Of a DNA stretch of 37,301 nucleotides, positions 35,801 to 37,301 are shown one piece after another. Both the position numbers and the translations under genes were made by a program. The notes under the pieces were generated by a model. It was not told where the DNA came from and did no database searches. It saw only the letters and a list, made by a program, of their open reading frames with translations. The DNA lies in contig JAFLCP010000023.1 of the NCBI GenBank assembly GCA_017303505.1, positions 27,958 to 65,258 of the forward strand. Direction: 5' to 3'. The DNA comes from Planctomycetota bacterium (lineage in GTDB: Bacteria; Planctomycetota; Planctomycetia; Pirellulales; Pirellulaceae). Each line of letters opens with the position of its first letter. Positions within the stretch are counted from its first letter, which is position 1.

Positions 35801-37301
35801 ACAAGCAATAACGTCGACGAAAATGCTTCGGTCGGAACTGTGGTTCAAATCACTGCTTTAGCCGCCGATAATGATGCAACCAACAACACCATCACCTACT
35901 CACTCCAAAACAACGATGGTGGGCGTTTCCAAATCGACAGTGTCACTGGCATCGTTACCGTGGCCGGTGCCATCGACCGCGAAGCGGACGGGGCTTCACG
36001 TACTATCACTGTTCGAGCCACCTCCAGCGACGGTTCCCTCACGGACCAGAACTTTACGATTGCGATCAACGATCTCGATGAATTCAACGTCGGGGCTGTC
36101 ACCGATACTAATGTGACCACCAATAATGTCGATGAAAATGCATCGGTTGGTACGGTCGTTCAAATCACCGCTTTAGCCGCAGACGCCGATGCCACCAACA
36201 ACACCATCACGTATTCATTGCAAAACAACGATGGCGGTCGCTTCCAAATCGACAGCGTCACCGGCATCGTCACAGTAGCTGGTGCCATTGACCGCGAAGC
36301 GGACGGGCCTTCTCGCACTATTATTGTTCGAGCGACCTCCAGCGACGGCTCCTTCACCGATCAGAGTTTTAGCATCGCTATCAACGATCTCGATGAATTC
36401 AACGTCGGGGCTGTCACCGATACTAATGTGACCACCAATAATGTCGATGAAAATGCCTCGGTTGGTACCGTGGTTCAATTCACCGCTCTAGCGGCTGATG
36501 CTGATGCGACTAACAACACCATCACCTATTCACTACAAAACAACGATGGGGGTCGCTTCCAAATTGACAGCGTCACCGGCGTAGTCACAGTCGCCGGTGC
36601 CATTGACCGCGAAGCGGACGGTGCTTCACGTACTATCACCGTTCGAGCGACCTCCAGCGACGGCTCCTTCACCGATCAGAGTTTTAGCATCGCTATCAAC
36701 GATCTCGATGAATTCAATGTTGGGGCAGTCACCGACACCAATACCACCACGAATAACGTCGACGAAAATGCCTCCATCGGCACGGTGGTTCAAATCACCG
36801 CTTTAGCCGCTGATGCTGATGCGACTAACAACACCATCACCTATTCATTGCAAAACAACGATGGCGGTCGCTTCCAAATCGACAGTAACACTGGCGTAGT
36901 TACAGTCGCTGGTGCCATTGACCGCGAAGCAGACGGTGCTTCACGTACTATTACTGTTCGAGCCACCTCCAGCGACGGTTCCCTCACGGACCAGAACTTT
37001 ACGATTGCGATCAACGATCTCGATGAATTCAACGTCGGGGCTGTCACCGATACTAATGTCACCACCAATAATGTCGATGAAAATGCCACGGTCGGCACTG
37101 TCGTTCAAATCACCACATTAGCCGCAGATGCCGATGCCACCAACAACACCATCACCTACTCACTCCAAAACGATGATGGCGGTCGCTTCCAAATCGACAG
37201 CGTCACCGGCATCGTCACAGTAGCTGGTGCCATTGACCGCGAAGCGGACGGGCCTTCTCGCACTATTATTGTTCGAGCGACCTCCAGCGACGGCTCCTTC
37301 A
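8807..37301 (+). CDS. Giant multidomain surface/secreted adhesin-like protein (3' end outside window)
   Basis: One frame stays open from ATG 8807 to the window end: at least 9,498 codons with no stop found on read-through. The N-terminus (MSKKDRKAKPHFRVQGLERR, then VLLSA) carries the LEPR-XLL-type motif found on very long planctomycete proteins. Domains in order, by approximate residue: acidic linker 28-155; pre-SBBP domain 158-327; SBBP propeller 328-738; beta-helix with six LamG-like domains 742-2508; SdrD-B-type module 2532-3605; beta-helix with six LamG-like domains 3606-5822; second SdrD-B-type module 5915-6982; third beta-helix 6982-7280; VCBS and cadherin-like 7407-7638; delta-60 propeller 7652-8038; beta-sandwich segments 8043-8338; VCBS and cadherin-like 8339-8565; cadherin array from 8566. 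Composition is rich in Gly, Asn, Thr, Ser and Ala, and I found only two Cys codons (14474, 33863). An extracellular adhesive or carbohydrate-binding role is inferred. There is no classical signal peptide. The C-terminus is not visible. Confidence 0.93.
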   Translation, partial: MSKKDRKAKPHFRVQGLERRVLLSATWMDGAESSNTPTLPLIDALANDPSSSAEMPIADAVDVASAPPDALILRFDLLASEEIALSPAQPHYTFDPIQDIDLDIDSDWQINSANAESIASLPLATNVLDSESISVSNSYSDSLIQPHTTSDPNELLAFTTSTGQRVAFADSEYLVGGSDHLLRVDFVGANLALPVQQGADSDQITLDSQSADYRNVLYTDLWAGIDVVFESDTNTLLKSTYYIDAGVSVDNIHLQYNQQLSIDEAGNLVMHFENGTMNESAPIAWQDIDGMRHYIEVAFRLIGDNELGFVVGDYDAEYELVIDPTLTWNSFVGGSGNDYIRDIAIDSSGNVYVVGDSSATWGSPIRAYSTTSDTFVAKFNGSGALQWNTFLGGSGNSDVGTAITVDASGNAFVTGWSNATWGTPVTGFAGGSFDAYVAKINTSGTLQWNTFVGGTGIDATYGIVTDSSGNVYVSGNSNVTWGSPVRAYSSGEDGFIAKLSSTGSLTWNSFIGGTGNDRAEDLAVDASGNVYGVGYSTATWGSPVRAYSSGQDGIAFKLTNTGALSWNTFLGGSGIDYNGDIAIDSSGNSYVTGYSNATWGTPITAYNASYDGTVSKLNSSGTLQWNTFIGSSANDAAYGIVIDSNSNLIVSGGADASIGSPWRSYTSGTDAFVAFLNTNGTRGAIGYYGGTGTDVGNGIATDGSGNVYLGGYSNATWGTPTTSYNSGYDGFVAKIASNSNLVTNTNDSGVGSLRQAMTDANGIAGTDTIQFDIATSDSGYNKSGAGNFIIQPTTALPTITDPVIINATTQSQYVSSPVIELDGSNAGAAANGFNITGGGTTIKGFAIYGFAEGSGIYVNGSGLNNIDGNFIGLRPNGSDSVEGTVAWWKGESNGNDSTSTNTATLTGGVTYATGKVGTAFHFDGTGHLSVTDNIQLDIPQAITLEAWANFSSLSNPYNTILAKESSVATRNYLISVTQNGAIHLSYGNASAANVNVTTVDGVISTGQWYHIVGVIDTVSGTMGVYVNGTLVQSGATSGAMITSTSDLRIGGATNGTTSRMTGLLDEVAIYNRALSTTEINAAYNAGLNGKSAAKIPLVSTWSGEGNANDTRSINNGTLTNGATTTASGKLFSAFSLDGVDDYVSITDSSSFGNTGVMSVSAWVNPDLIDATDPRDIVSQWNAGATQRAFMMRLNTNGKILFYISRDGGTDYDSIQSSLSLNASSWQHVVGTYDGAEIRVYINGQLSGTLAYAGSMFNSNGNILIGDSNASNGLPFDGRVDEVSLYNRALTATEVANLYQYQSTDTNTFVATPIASYKAEGNESDFTSTNEGTLNGGVTYVSGIAGKAFDFDGTSGYISAPDHANLEVSNAVTLAAWINADDIANFRQIISKFGSAGHGAYQLGLAPNGALRADFSSDGTAYYGLTSSSSLLTAGTWYHVAATFNSGTALLYINGVQVANATTGFSTIYGSGTANLNIGRASSASQFFDGRIDEAVIYNRALSAAEIGSLFSSVAQSTVGNNIGINLVNSSGNEVGGVTAAERNIISGNTLYGIQVSGNGTPKDAVAWWKSDGNANDSVGSLNGTLTNGATATSTGVNGSAFQFDGVDDYVQVGTSSSLAMTNMFTVETWIYPNNTTGGDFMIFNREGEYELARVGSTGEIRWAIANSSNTWFFTGTGYNAPANTWTHLALTFDNGTVKLFANGVQVYSGTISSSTIGDANPALNEFRIASRQNTSGTDYFQGKIDDLAIYRRALTATEISTIYRVGGGTKGGNTIAGNYIGVDESGTQSRSNGSHGIYVLNSSGNTIGGTTSASKNVISGNSGSGVFATGTSTFNVIQSNYIGTNSSGTAKVANAASGIYLVSTTSYNTIGGTLGTDGNLISGNGLWGICLEGNNNTVQGNFIGTNFNGTSSLGNTWAGIGVLGSGNTIGGTTASARNIISGGTAEGIYIHGNAATSNVVYGNYVGVDVTGAVSLPNSYGIALMAGATGNFIGGTGAGMANVISGNNSRGIYVYYSGVSTSAVASLRAENNAQDFISLNQGTWTGTASYTTGKIGNALNLTGSNYITIPNESVFDFSDQVFTVEGWFKTTASGSRQMIVNKGNGASNYQWDVEIGTDNLLYAVFLSPTNNNVYAKYTSTTVNDGQWHHFAAKFDTRTTTENIELFLDGQSQTSVFTDLRASLNYNTSGNDPLMVGSRNGSFNFVGQIDELNIYSRDLSTAEITKQYTTGSMSKYGNMIQGNIIGRNAANTANVANGSSGIELYNSAGNIIGGTAAGEANIIRGNTGDGVSVTGIGQLDVQAGWWRGNDLVDQINGGTATGVNSPTYTTGVDGVSASAFNLNGINQYISIPDSSALDMTTAVTMDAWVNMTNLPSSGNYYAVIVKSSVVADRNYGLWINSAGQLYTEWAGTLGPAGLTSSAAIAAGSWAHIASVIDPTTSSVKLYINGALVSSTNAPGGLVANNAPLMIGASESSSPAAFFKGAIDDVGVYGRALTAAEITTIFEQRTNGKTIGSQSNAIRGNVISGNGDLAIDLSNNGVTANDAAPDNDLGPNGLQNYPIINTVSVTNGNTTIRGSLSSKANTTYTLDFYSNSAADSSGYDEALTYLGSTTVTTDGSGAATYLTTLSGVSASGFVSATATENLGGSNYGGTSEMAFTTTSLSTISGKVFDDVNYGGGAGRDYATADSSAVSSGFTAGAIGRSGATVELYDASGNFIVATTTDSNGNYSFNVNTGVNYSVRVVNSTVSSVRGGAGLIGVQTYQASANGTSTTAITNYVGGDTPSEVDAAANNGSQTLSFLDSQTGIDAQSVANITAISGNIANVDFGFNFSTVVNTNDSGQGSLRQFINNAVSLSNANLAQAGQAAGNEVSIFMISDGQAHAGLRAGLTNLLTGTVGVDARAVITLASALPSITGANAINTIIDATTQTANVGNTNVGTVGVGGAASMTVGVGIDGIAGTADDQILNAFARPEIEVNGNAIAATMLTVSANNFGLKGTSWWGHGGVSSSGLAVTTGSGHLIQDNLFGANALGTAQAQLATGQSQFINLGGAVTGATVLHNYVTAASQAGSLIGIYPNIGSTNITLDSNEFTGVMNYATPFYTANSTATRNYFHNLTNYSIISAYGPFANQTIEHNTISNTAQGINLSGTSSGTVRYNLITGVTSTNGAVYLTTDSQAVTVTRNSIYGNAGLGIDNYAISSINNGTIVGTQPNSGIDSPVITSAVLNGSTLTVSGYIGIAAGDTDFANATIEVFKAAVDASGYGEGQTYLGSITGSVTNGNFSGSISLPIGVGLSSGDTLTSTATIAAYGTSEFGANTSLYTISGTIFEDLGADGLTGSQAIGDVNNVVRAGATVKIYRDGGDGLASGTDDVLIGSTTTNGSGLYSFLGQNGTYWVVVDSKTVTSSLAFNAGYTQADVWAEQTYESVGAVGSLGFQSVSSVHYGGRNLESSDDSTTLSTSEHVTRVIVNSANQTGINSGFSFSAVTRTGDGDDDVSNNRTVQGSLRQFIQNSNALAGIQTSDFKLQTSDSNWQKNENGQWLIRPTSALTTITDAVILDGTTQSTYVGTPVIEIAGDQAGASVNGLHIIAGNSTVRGFSITDFSGDGIKLETAGNNTVEGNIIGLRTVGNGTTSNVIGGTTAWYTGDGNVLDSVGNHHGTLTNGATFADGVLGKAISLDGVDDYVTLDTADKLGLNGEFTVSAWIKPNAVTGDYGILAMDTGSGSTLLHLNIRNSKLYMGFFGNDTAGNQTLTAGTWYHVAFRYSGGVQETYINGVLDAQSSGHAPMTGTSMVNIGRYGNSNYYNGLIDNLAIQNRAISTTEITALYNAGIAGKTPAMTSQVAYLQSENNTQDTRNINTFTTSGNTTYTAGKVGTAFLFDGAGDAVTATTPTKLDSAQISYATWFKLADTTNYPTLLGRQFSNDLGYMLHLGPDGSLRVRVDTDLAVNQISQVSTGLDDNNWHLAVLTLNQSTNQIQLSVDGSTLSTSSFTGTFSNGTAGNMQLGAGIIGGYDYQGALDETQIFNRQLTNAEVAQLYASGLRGSDVGNNTGIEISNSSGNDIGGLTTAERNIISGNTTNNVLINGNGIPSGTISWWKADGNANDTLGSNNGTLTNGATIVSNGKSGSAFSFDGINDYVNIPNESNFDFANQQFTVDGWFKTSVTGTDQHLIAKGSSGQWQWGLRIEGDNKLAAIFWDSSGSNVVSARSNNALTDGQWHYFAAVFDTRTTSEDIQFFVDGALQTSVTNSGASRDYGTGNANVYIGGRGDGAHFFNGQMDDIAIVGRAMSQDEIQAIYRSGGGSKNSNFVQGNYIGTDITGTKDAGTTSFGVRISGSSGNLIGGTISSAANVISGNDVYGIRIDSTSYGNLISGNYIGTNATGTAAVSNGYGVMIEGGARNTIGVGLDGVGLKNVISGNISSGVHIYNLPAYDNVVAGNYIGTNAAGTSAIGNNVGVYLQNTGSNLIGGDTAGEANLISGNGASGIFITGNGAETGMVGWWKGDNSSTDVFGVHNATLFNGATYAAGVTGTANTAFSFNGSTQYASIADSPSLQLANALSLSAWINVNTLTGGTGYQTVVSKWDGSTRNYGLFVKSNGSIELQYYNAASQQIILTSAAGLVSTGSFYHIAATMDTATNTMTIFLNGTVVGTQSMNGAIKTNSAAVTLGQDGGTHNFNGRIDELAIFERALSSSEVTAIYRANGSGFAGNTISGNLIGTNAAGTSAIANNLGVHIESSKINTVGGSSAGTRNVISGNSNNGVYLSGVGTEWNTIAGNYIGTNSAGTSTLANLNGVVISNNANNIVGGTTVGFGNLISGNTNFGIQVSGENTYGTSIVGNYIGTDASGNAAVANTTGILLQNAGSVTLGGSVAGSGNLISGNTGDGVYITGNGAETGLIGWWKANNTIDDVLGKNPATLVNGATYGTGVNGAANTAFSFNGSNQYATVADSDMLDLSSSLSVDAWINATSLSHVSSYNTIIAKAGGGTDRNFYLGVMNDGTIHVHYNNPAGGSGGFNSAAGLITTGTWYHVALTIDVNASTIKLYVNGVQVASGTTNGFMASNSAPVSIGAYNGASSTFNGRIDEVGMYSRVLTSSEVADIYHANGLGKAGNTIIGNLIGTNSAGTTALGNGGNGVIIDNSAINTIGGSTTTERNVIAGNSSDGIRLIGSTSMYNTISGNYIGTNATGTVSLGNQDYGVYIINGANNNAIGGLTATAGTALGNVISGNTQSGLGFSNAGSGNVVLGNLIGTNAVGNGDVGNAFDGVMLSFSNGQTIGGTTSTARNVISGNDRHGITLNGISTVTIHGNYIGTDITGSSDLGNAQHGISDGGGSSGVTIGGTATGAGNVISGNDQDGLALASNYTVLGNIIGLNAAGTAAIANGRYGISLSGSGNAIGGTAVGARNVISGNSSHGILITGNSNTIIGNYIGTNAAGSAAIGNATGVYISDASSNTIGGVTASSRNIISGNVQNGIRIAGSTATNNLIQGNSIGTNVAGTAAIANGGGGILISNLSYSNTIGGTATGAGNLISGNTGIGVSLYDSHSNSLFGNYIGVDTTGSVALANSSYGVAVVGALNTIGGSANGAGNTISGNGSDGIYVGGAGAYVGANGSPSGLVSWWKADSNNAASTLALDVTGSNDGTLNNGATYTTGKTGTAFILDGINDYVGVPDSASLRPSVLTLSAWVNPTSTTGVNGIILKGANGSSPLGVNGNSYGIYLVNGKLSYIVSAGSVNAYYYEGLGPTVPTSQWSHVAMTYDGSTMRLYLNGSEVHSMAASGAIIYDTAPVTFGSDTTAGNSATSLFHGKIDDPALFNRALTAQEISTIYTAGATSLSGNGGNVIQGNRIGIAASTSGAIGNSGNGISIASSGNIIGGTAAEMANIIANNSGDGISISSTEVTPTNINNSILGNSIYANGSTNLTLGIDIGTNGVLANDAGDTDRGVNLGQNYPSLIGVNYSGGNATITYSLDAPAGNYRVEFFGNSSADASGYGEGQTYLGSAILTSTGSTTTGTVTLTGVSVGSQIAATATEDFGGGLYGNTSEFSLTSATSATISGKVFDDVNYGGGAGRDYGTANSSAIASGFATGAIGRNGAVVELYDSSGNFLTSTTTDSNGTYTFTVGQNANYSVRVVNSTVTSVRGGSGLLPVQTFQTNVSGTSVTAVTNYVGGDTPHEVDAAANSGSQTLSFLDTQSGIDIQSVSTVETISGNVTNVDFGFNFDTIVNTNNAGQGSLRQFILNSNALGNTNLAQVGQTAGKEVSIFMISDGQAHSGLRSGILNQLTGSIGTDARAIINLTTSLPTISAADTVIDGSTQTTFIGNSNPGTLGLGGLASRTVGVGNDGLEGTGDELTITAFSRPEIELNGTTVSGDVISGTANNAAIRSIAVYGATGSGNVSVINLSSGSNQSIVDSVIGANAVGTAVANTASGQPNLVYAANTTNFLFQHNYVTAASNNGLLIGFYPYNSTNATATQNQFTGDIDIATAFYANSSALTNNLFDGGLGTATSISYSAWSGITIADNTYTNNYHNVSIATGSDVTITRNIIYPTHADAGIAIANNTSQRVIISKNAIYDNVNEGINLVGVAAANDGTVSASLPNHGIDSPVFTAVRVAGTSLFISGYVGNTPNQSTFAGAIVELFKVQTGDANNYGEGRWYLGNLVADANGNFSGTITLPVGITLSSNDKLTSTATIAAYGTSEFGLNTTLRTVSGKVFEDLGGDQLSSGQIIGDSNNPGVNGATIRIYKDGGDGVANGTDDLLVGQTTTGSDGTYSFTVDTGTYWTAVDSKTISSSLSFQSGYGQSDVWAEQTYAVADAVKSTGYQVADGALYGGRNLESSDDTLALSTSEHINRVIVSTSNVANINSGFAFSVVTRTGDGDNDLSNNRTMQGSLRQFLQNSNALAGTQTANFQLQTTDTNYSGGIWTVRPTSALPAITDTVILNGTLQSGYSNSPIIQLSGNLAGASADGFKLENGSDNSQIRGFIINQFADDGIDIMPDADGILIAGNYIGVNAAGTSDAGNGGNGILINNAAATVGGITTADRNVISGNTGAGIATNSNGDGATILGNYIGLDATGTNAIANDYAGLSFWASSNLQVGNGTSAGANWIAGNGNAGILFTGPITNHVYDWNYIGLNLSGSVVGAGTWGGIVSNMVGHNVNSITIQNNRVASNTAATGISFYGGTLNGTVTVANNTIGLGLDGVTPVGSLGTGIGITSNITAINGTVSFTDNSIAGMSTAGIAIDAAPTAIGSAIAINHNTVHHITGSAVSIANGNNKARITQNSFFDNTAIGIDLGKDGSTANDGSTTTGAANQLTDKPVVTLANLVGNNLTVTGYVGSAPGQTVFANNTVEFYVADPNSANSNGKTYLGSLITDSNGNFSGTLDVTGRGVLVTDKLTASATDSAFNSSEFALQYDVNVSPTAAADSATAVEAGGINNGTAGTNPTGNLLTNDTDADAGDSKTVTGVAAGTQATTSGNVTNAVAGTYGSLTVQSDGNYQYVVDNNNSTVQALRLSANTLQDTFSYTVTDGSGLTSTTQITVTIQGANDTPHAIAGGPFTVAENSAAATVVGSVTGSDRDTGDTLTYSLTNNAGGRFAINSSNGTITVASSNLLDFELYNSHVITVQVTDLSNATFSQDFTINISNINEAPTFAAGSGILTTTVNSYAEEAAAITLQNDGKIVVAGTAWIASSDDFLVIRYNPDGSLDTTFSGDGIATTPISGSDYGTAIAIQADGKILVAGTSNNQFSMVRYNSDGSLDTTFDGDGKVITNIGPTADTVTDMVLQSDGKIVLVGVASNGTNQDFAVVRYNSNGSLDTTFSGDGIALIDFGVIETALAIALQSDGKLVVGGHSTNGITQDIAIARLNSDGSLDTTFSGDGLYKFDLYGSSDSVSEIAIQSDGKIVAAGGYWTGANNDVAIVRLNSDGTLDTSFSGDGKQLSGLSGNENVSGLSILSNGKLLVGGTSNSSGNDDFALVQFNSNGSLDTTFDGDGLALAAISAGTDTGLAMTVQQNGKVIVSGRTGLPYHDVALARFHADGTLDNTFNRSGTSTLGGTVGYSEGGTAVVLDNNAIVVDDDLSLSNNYANSTLTIQRNTGANAEDTFSSTGTLSLAAGNVVISGTVVGTYTNAAGQLAITFNSSATNQLVNRTLQQITYSNTNEAPPSSVVLEWTFNDGNTGAQGTGGALSATASITVTITAVNDAPVLDNTGLMTLTSITEDQTNHAGQTVASIISSAGGDRITDVDSSAFEGITITALQSGNGTWQYSLDNGTNWSNIGSVTNAAALLLRSTDHVRFVPNGQNGTAADITFRAWDQTSGTTGNLVDTSTNGGTTSFSSATEIASISVTSVADSPQTSSDSANAIEACGLNNGTAGSDATGNVLSNDSDVDSGDSISVVGVAFGTFSSVSGSINTAIQGTYGILTLQANGSFVYVVDNSNAAVQALRTLSNTLTETFTYTIEDSTSLSSTTQLQIVIQGTNDTPTDIIGGPFTIAENSVNTTVVGTLSASDLDAGDTLTFSLSNNAGGRFAIDGNTGDITVQDSSLLNFESSSSHVVVVRITDTAGLYREESVTISLTDVDEFDVGTVSDTNTSSNSVDENSSIGTLVQVTSFAVDGDGTNNTITYSLTNNDGGRFAIDSVTGVVTVAGAIDREADGASRTITVRAISSDGSFTDQNFTIAINDLDEFNVGAVTDTNATTNNVDENASVGTVVQITALAADNDATNNTITYSLQNNDGGRFQIDSVTGIVTVAGAIDREADGASRTITVRTTSSDGSFTDQSFSIAINDLDEFNVGAVADTNATTNNVDENALVGTVVQITASAADADATNNTITYSLQNDDGGRFQIDSVTGVVTVAGAIDREADGASRTITVRATSSDGSFTDQNFTIAINDLDEFNVGAVTDTNATTNNVDENASVGTVVQITALAADADATNNTITYSLQNNDSGRFQIDSVTGIVTVAGAIDREADGASRTITVRATSSDGSFTDQNFTIAINDLDEFNVGAVTDTNATSNNVDENASVGTVVQITALAADNDATNNTITYSLQNNDGGRFQIDSVTGIVTVAGAIDREADGASRTITVRATSSDGSLTDQNFTIAINDLDEFNVGAVTDTNVTTNNVDENASVGTVVQITALAADADATNNTITYSLQNNDGGRFQIDSVTGIVTVAGAIDREADGPSRTIIVRATSSDGSFTDQSFSIAINDLDEFNVGAVTDTNVTTNNVDENASVGTVVQFTALAADADATNNTITYSLQNNDGGRFQIDSVTGVVTVAGAIDREADGASRTITVRATSSDGSFTDQSFSIAINDLDEFNVGAVTDTNTTTNNVDENASIGTVVQITALAADADATNNTITYSLQNNDGGRFQIDSNTGVVTVAGAIDREADGASRTITVRATSSDGSLTDQNFTIAINDLDEFNVGAVTDTNVTTNNVDENATVGTVVQITTLAADADATNNTITYSLQNDDGGRFQIDSVTGIVTVAGAIDREADGPSRTIIVRATSSDGSF
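9278..9787 (+). other. Domain that precedes SBBP repeats (DUF7948-like)
   Basis: Residues ~158-327 include VLYTDLWAGIDVVFES, STYYIDAGVSVDNIHLQYN, LSIDEAGNLVMHFENG, ESAPIAWQDIDG and YDAEYELVIDPTLTWNSFVG. This follows the pattern usually seen N-terminal to bacterial SBBP propellers: 'Y..l.pGIDl.f', '.v.PGadp..I.l.y.G', 'P..yQ..dG', 'YD...pLvIDP.L.ySTyLGG'. It leads directly into the first propeller repeat. The family name is from memory and was not searched. Confidence 0.7.
9788..11020 (+). repeat. Seven SBBP beta-propeller repeats
   Basis: Each repeat begins WN(S/T)FxGGxGxD, then AxDxSGNxYVxGxSxATWGxPxRAYxSGxDxFVAKxxxxGxLxW. The conserved Trp codons are at 9788, 9965, 10148, 10325, 10502 and 10679, so the period is 59, 61, 59, 59, 59 residues. 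A seventh, less exact copy (IGYYGGTGTDVGNGIATDGSGN) follows from ~10850. Seven copies would close one seven-bladed propeller. The ATWG(T/S)P insert shared by nearly all blades is distinctive. Confidence 0.85.
11030..16330 (+). repeat. Right-handed beta-helix repeats with six inserted LamG-like domains (supermodule 1)
   Basis: The block opens with VTNTNDSGVGSLRQAM and PTTALPTITDPVII, then beta-helix rungs of the type NxIGGTTxxxRNxISGNxxxGIxIxGNxxxNxIxGNYIGTNxxGT. Six concanavalin A-fold LamG-like domains interrupt the rungs at about 11462-12064, 12101-12705, 12746-13339, 13502-14100, 14879-15492 and 15710-16321. Each has the marks of the family: a start like WWKxxGNxxD, FxFDGxxDYVxIPDS, LSxxAWINP, GxWYHVAxTxD, LYINGxxV and an end like GxIDEVxIYNRALTxxEIxxIY. 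The first three are in tandem; the others are separated by rungs. Confidence 0.87.
16400..19620 (+). repeat. Duplicated ~3.2 kb module, copy 1 (two SdrD-B/CNA-B-like domains)
   Basis: Order: a closing element (IDLSNNGVTANDAAPDND), a beta-sandwich ending TATENLGGSNYGGTSE, an SdrD-B-like domain starting ISGKVFDDVNYGGGAGRDY at 16796, a VVNTNDSGQGSLRQFI segment (~17303) leading to beta-helix rungs, a second SdrD-B-like domain starting ISGTIFEDLGADG at 18767, then TRTGDGDDDVSNNRTVQGSL, RQFIQNSNALAG and the PTSALTTITDAVIL element. The same order recurs at 26550-29750. SdrD-B/CNA-B domains are rigid, calcium-stabilised stalk modules in surface proteins; a stalk role here is inferred. Confidence 0.8.
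19621..26300 (+). repeat. Right-handed beta-helix repeats with six more LamG-like domains (supermodule 2)
   Basis: LamG-like domains lie at about 19721-20288, 20324-20916, 21077-21694, 22286-22899, 23483-24102 and 25637-26271. The first two are in tandem and return to the helix with VGNNTGIEISNSSGNDIGG, closely matching VGNNIGINLVNSSGNEVGG after the tandem LamG cluster of supermodule 1. Between 24103 and 25630 is the longest LamG-free run of IGG/ISGN rungs in the block. The repeats are diverged at the DNA level, unlike the cadherin array. Confidence 0.87.
26550..29750 (+). repeat. Duplicated ~3.2 kb module, copy 2
   Basis: Same element order as copy 1. Landmarks are ISGKVFDDVNYGGGAGRDY at 26942 (offset 10,146 from copy 1), GQGSLRQFILNSNALG near 27470, VSGKVFEDLGGDQ at 28901 (offset 10,134), TRTGDGDNDLSNNRTMQGSL near 29396 and PTSALPAITDTVIL near 29560. 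The shared stretches are nearly collinear, with only small length differences. The EVSIFMISDGQAH(A/S)GLR segment is present in both copies. Confidence 0.82.
29751..31020 (+). repeat. Third beta-helix block without LamG, with closing element
   Basis: Rungs such as ILIAGNYIGVNAAGTSDAGN, VGGITTADRNVISGN and TILGNYIGLDATGTNAIAN continue to about 30640. No LamG-like insertion occurs. The block ends with IDLGKDGSTANDGST and a beta-sandwich (LTVTGYVGSAPGQTVFANNT, TYLGSLITDSNGNFSGTLDV) that also closes the rungs in both copies of the 3.2 kb module. Confidence 0.78.
31025..31717 (+). repeat. VCBS-type repeat 1 followed by a cadherin-like domain
   Basis: VCBS-like part (31025-31420): DSATAVEAGGINNGTAG, GNLLTNDTDADAGDSKTVTG, GTYGSLTVQSDGNYQYVVDN, LQDTFSYTVTDG and ITVTIQGANDTPHAI. 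The cadherin-like part (31424-31717) has FTVAENSAAATVVG, LTYSLTNNAGGRFAI and NINEAP. Both modules are common in giant secreted adhesins of Gram-negative bacteria. The same pair recurs at 33821-34501. Confidence 0.82.
31760..32920 (+). repeat. Seven delta-60 (DUF5122) repeats, probable second propeller
   Basis: Each unit has an (I/M)xxQxDGKIxVxG strand followed by FxxVRYNxDGSLDTTFSGDG. The Gly of G(S/T)LDTTF is encoded at 31880, 32036, 32207, 32375, 32546, 32714 and 32882, giving a period of 52, 57, 56, 57, 56 and 56 residues. The last copy is degenerate (GTLDNTFNRSG). Seven copies of ~56 residues would suit a seven-bladed propeller. The SxDGDG and SGDG turns could bind calcium. Confidence 0.88.
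32935..33820 (+). other. Two adhesin-type beta-sandwich segments of the giant protein
   Basis: Segment 1 (to ~33390) reads YSEGGTAVVLDNNAIVVDDD, then STLTIQR, NRTLQQITYSNTNEAPPSS and ITVTITAVNDAPVLDNTG. Segment 2 (~33391-33820) reads LTSITEDQTNHAGQTVASII, GTWQYSLDNGTNWSNIGSV, LLLRSTDHVRFVPN and GTAADITFRAWDQTSG. Both types are often seen between VCBS and cadherin-like modules in very large bacterial surface proteins. I cannot give a firm family name. Confidence 0.6.
33821..34501 (+). repeat. VCBS-type repeat 2 followed by a cadherin-like domain
   Basis: DSANAIEACGLNNGTAG, GNVLSNDSDVDSGDSISVVG, GTYGILTLQANGSFVYVVDN, LTETFTYTIEDS and IVIQGTNDTPTDI match repeat 1 almost position by position. 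The following cadherin-like domain (34207-34501) has FTIAENSVNTTVVG, LTFSLSNNAGGRFAI and SLTDVDEF and leads without a linker into the 315-bp array. It carries one of only two Cys codons seen in the protein (33863). Confidence 0.82.
34502..37301 (+). repeat. Tandem array of 315-bp (105-residue) cadherin-like repeats, nine seen, ninth cut by the window
   Basis: Units start at DEF codons at 34502, 34817, 35132, 35447, 35762, 36077, 36392, 36707 and 37022: eight intervals of exactly 315 bases. Each unit reads DEFNVGAVTDTN, NNVDENASVGTVVQ, TNNTITYSLQNNDGGRFQID, TGxVTVAGAIDREADG and SRTITVRATSSDGSFTDQ, with cadherin hallmarks (DEN, NNTITYSL, F.ID..TG.V.V...IDREA). Units 2-9 are nearly identical as protein and very similar as DNA; unit 1 is more diverged (DEFDVGTVSDTNTSS). 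Cadherin-like arrays usually need calcium between domains and form long stalks. Confidence 0.93.

Noticed and set aside
34462-37098. A series of - strand open frames of 75-132 residues with near-identical sequences (starting MVALVSVTAPTLNSS...)
   Set aside because: They are the antisense of the 315-bp cadherin repeat and recur only because the DNA repeats. They have no ribosome sites and no family resemblance.
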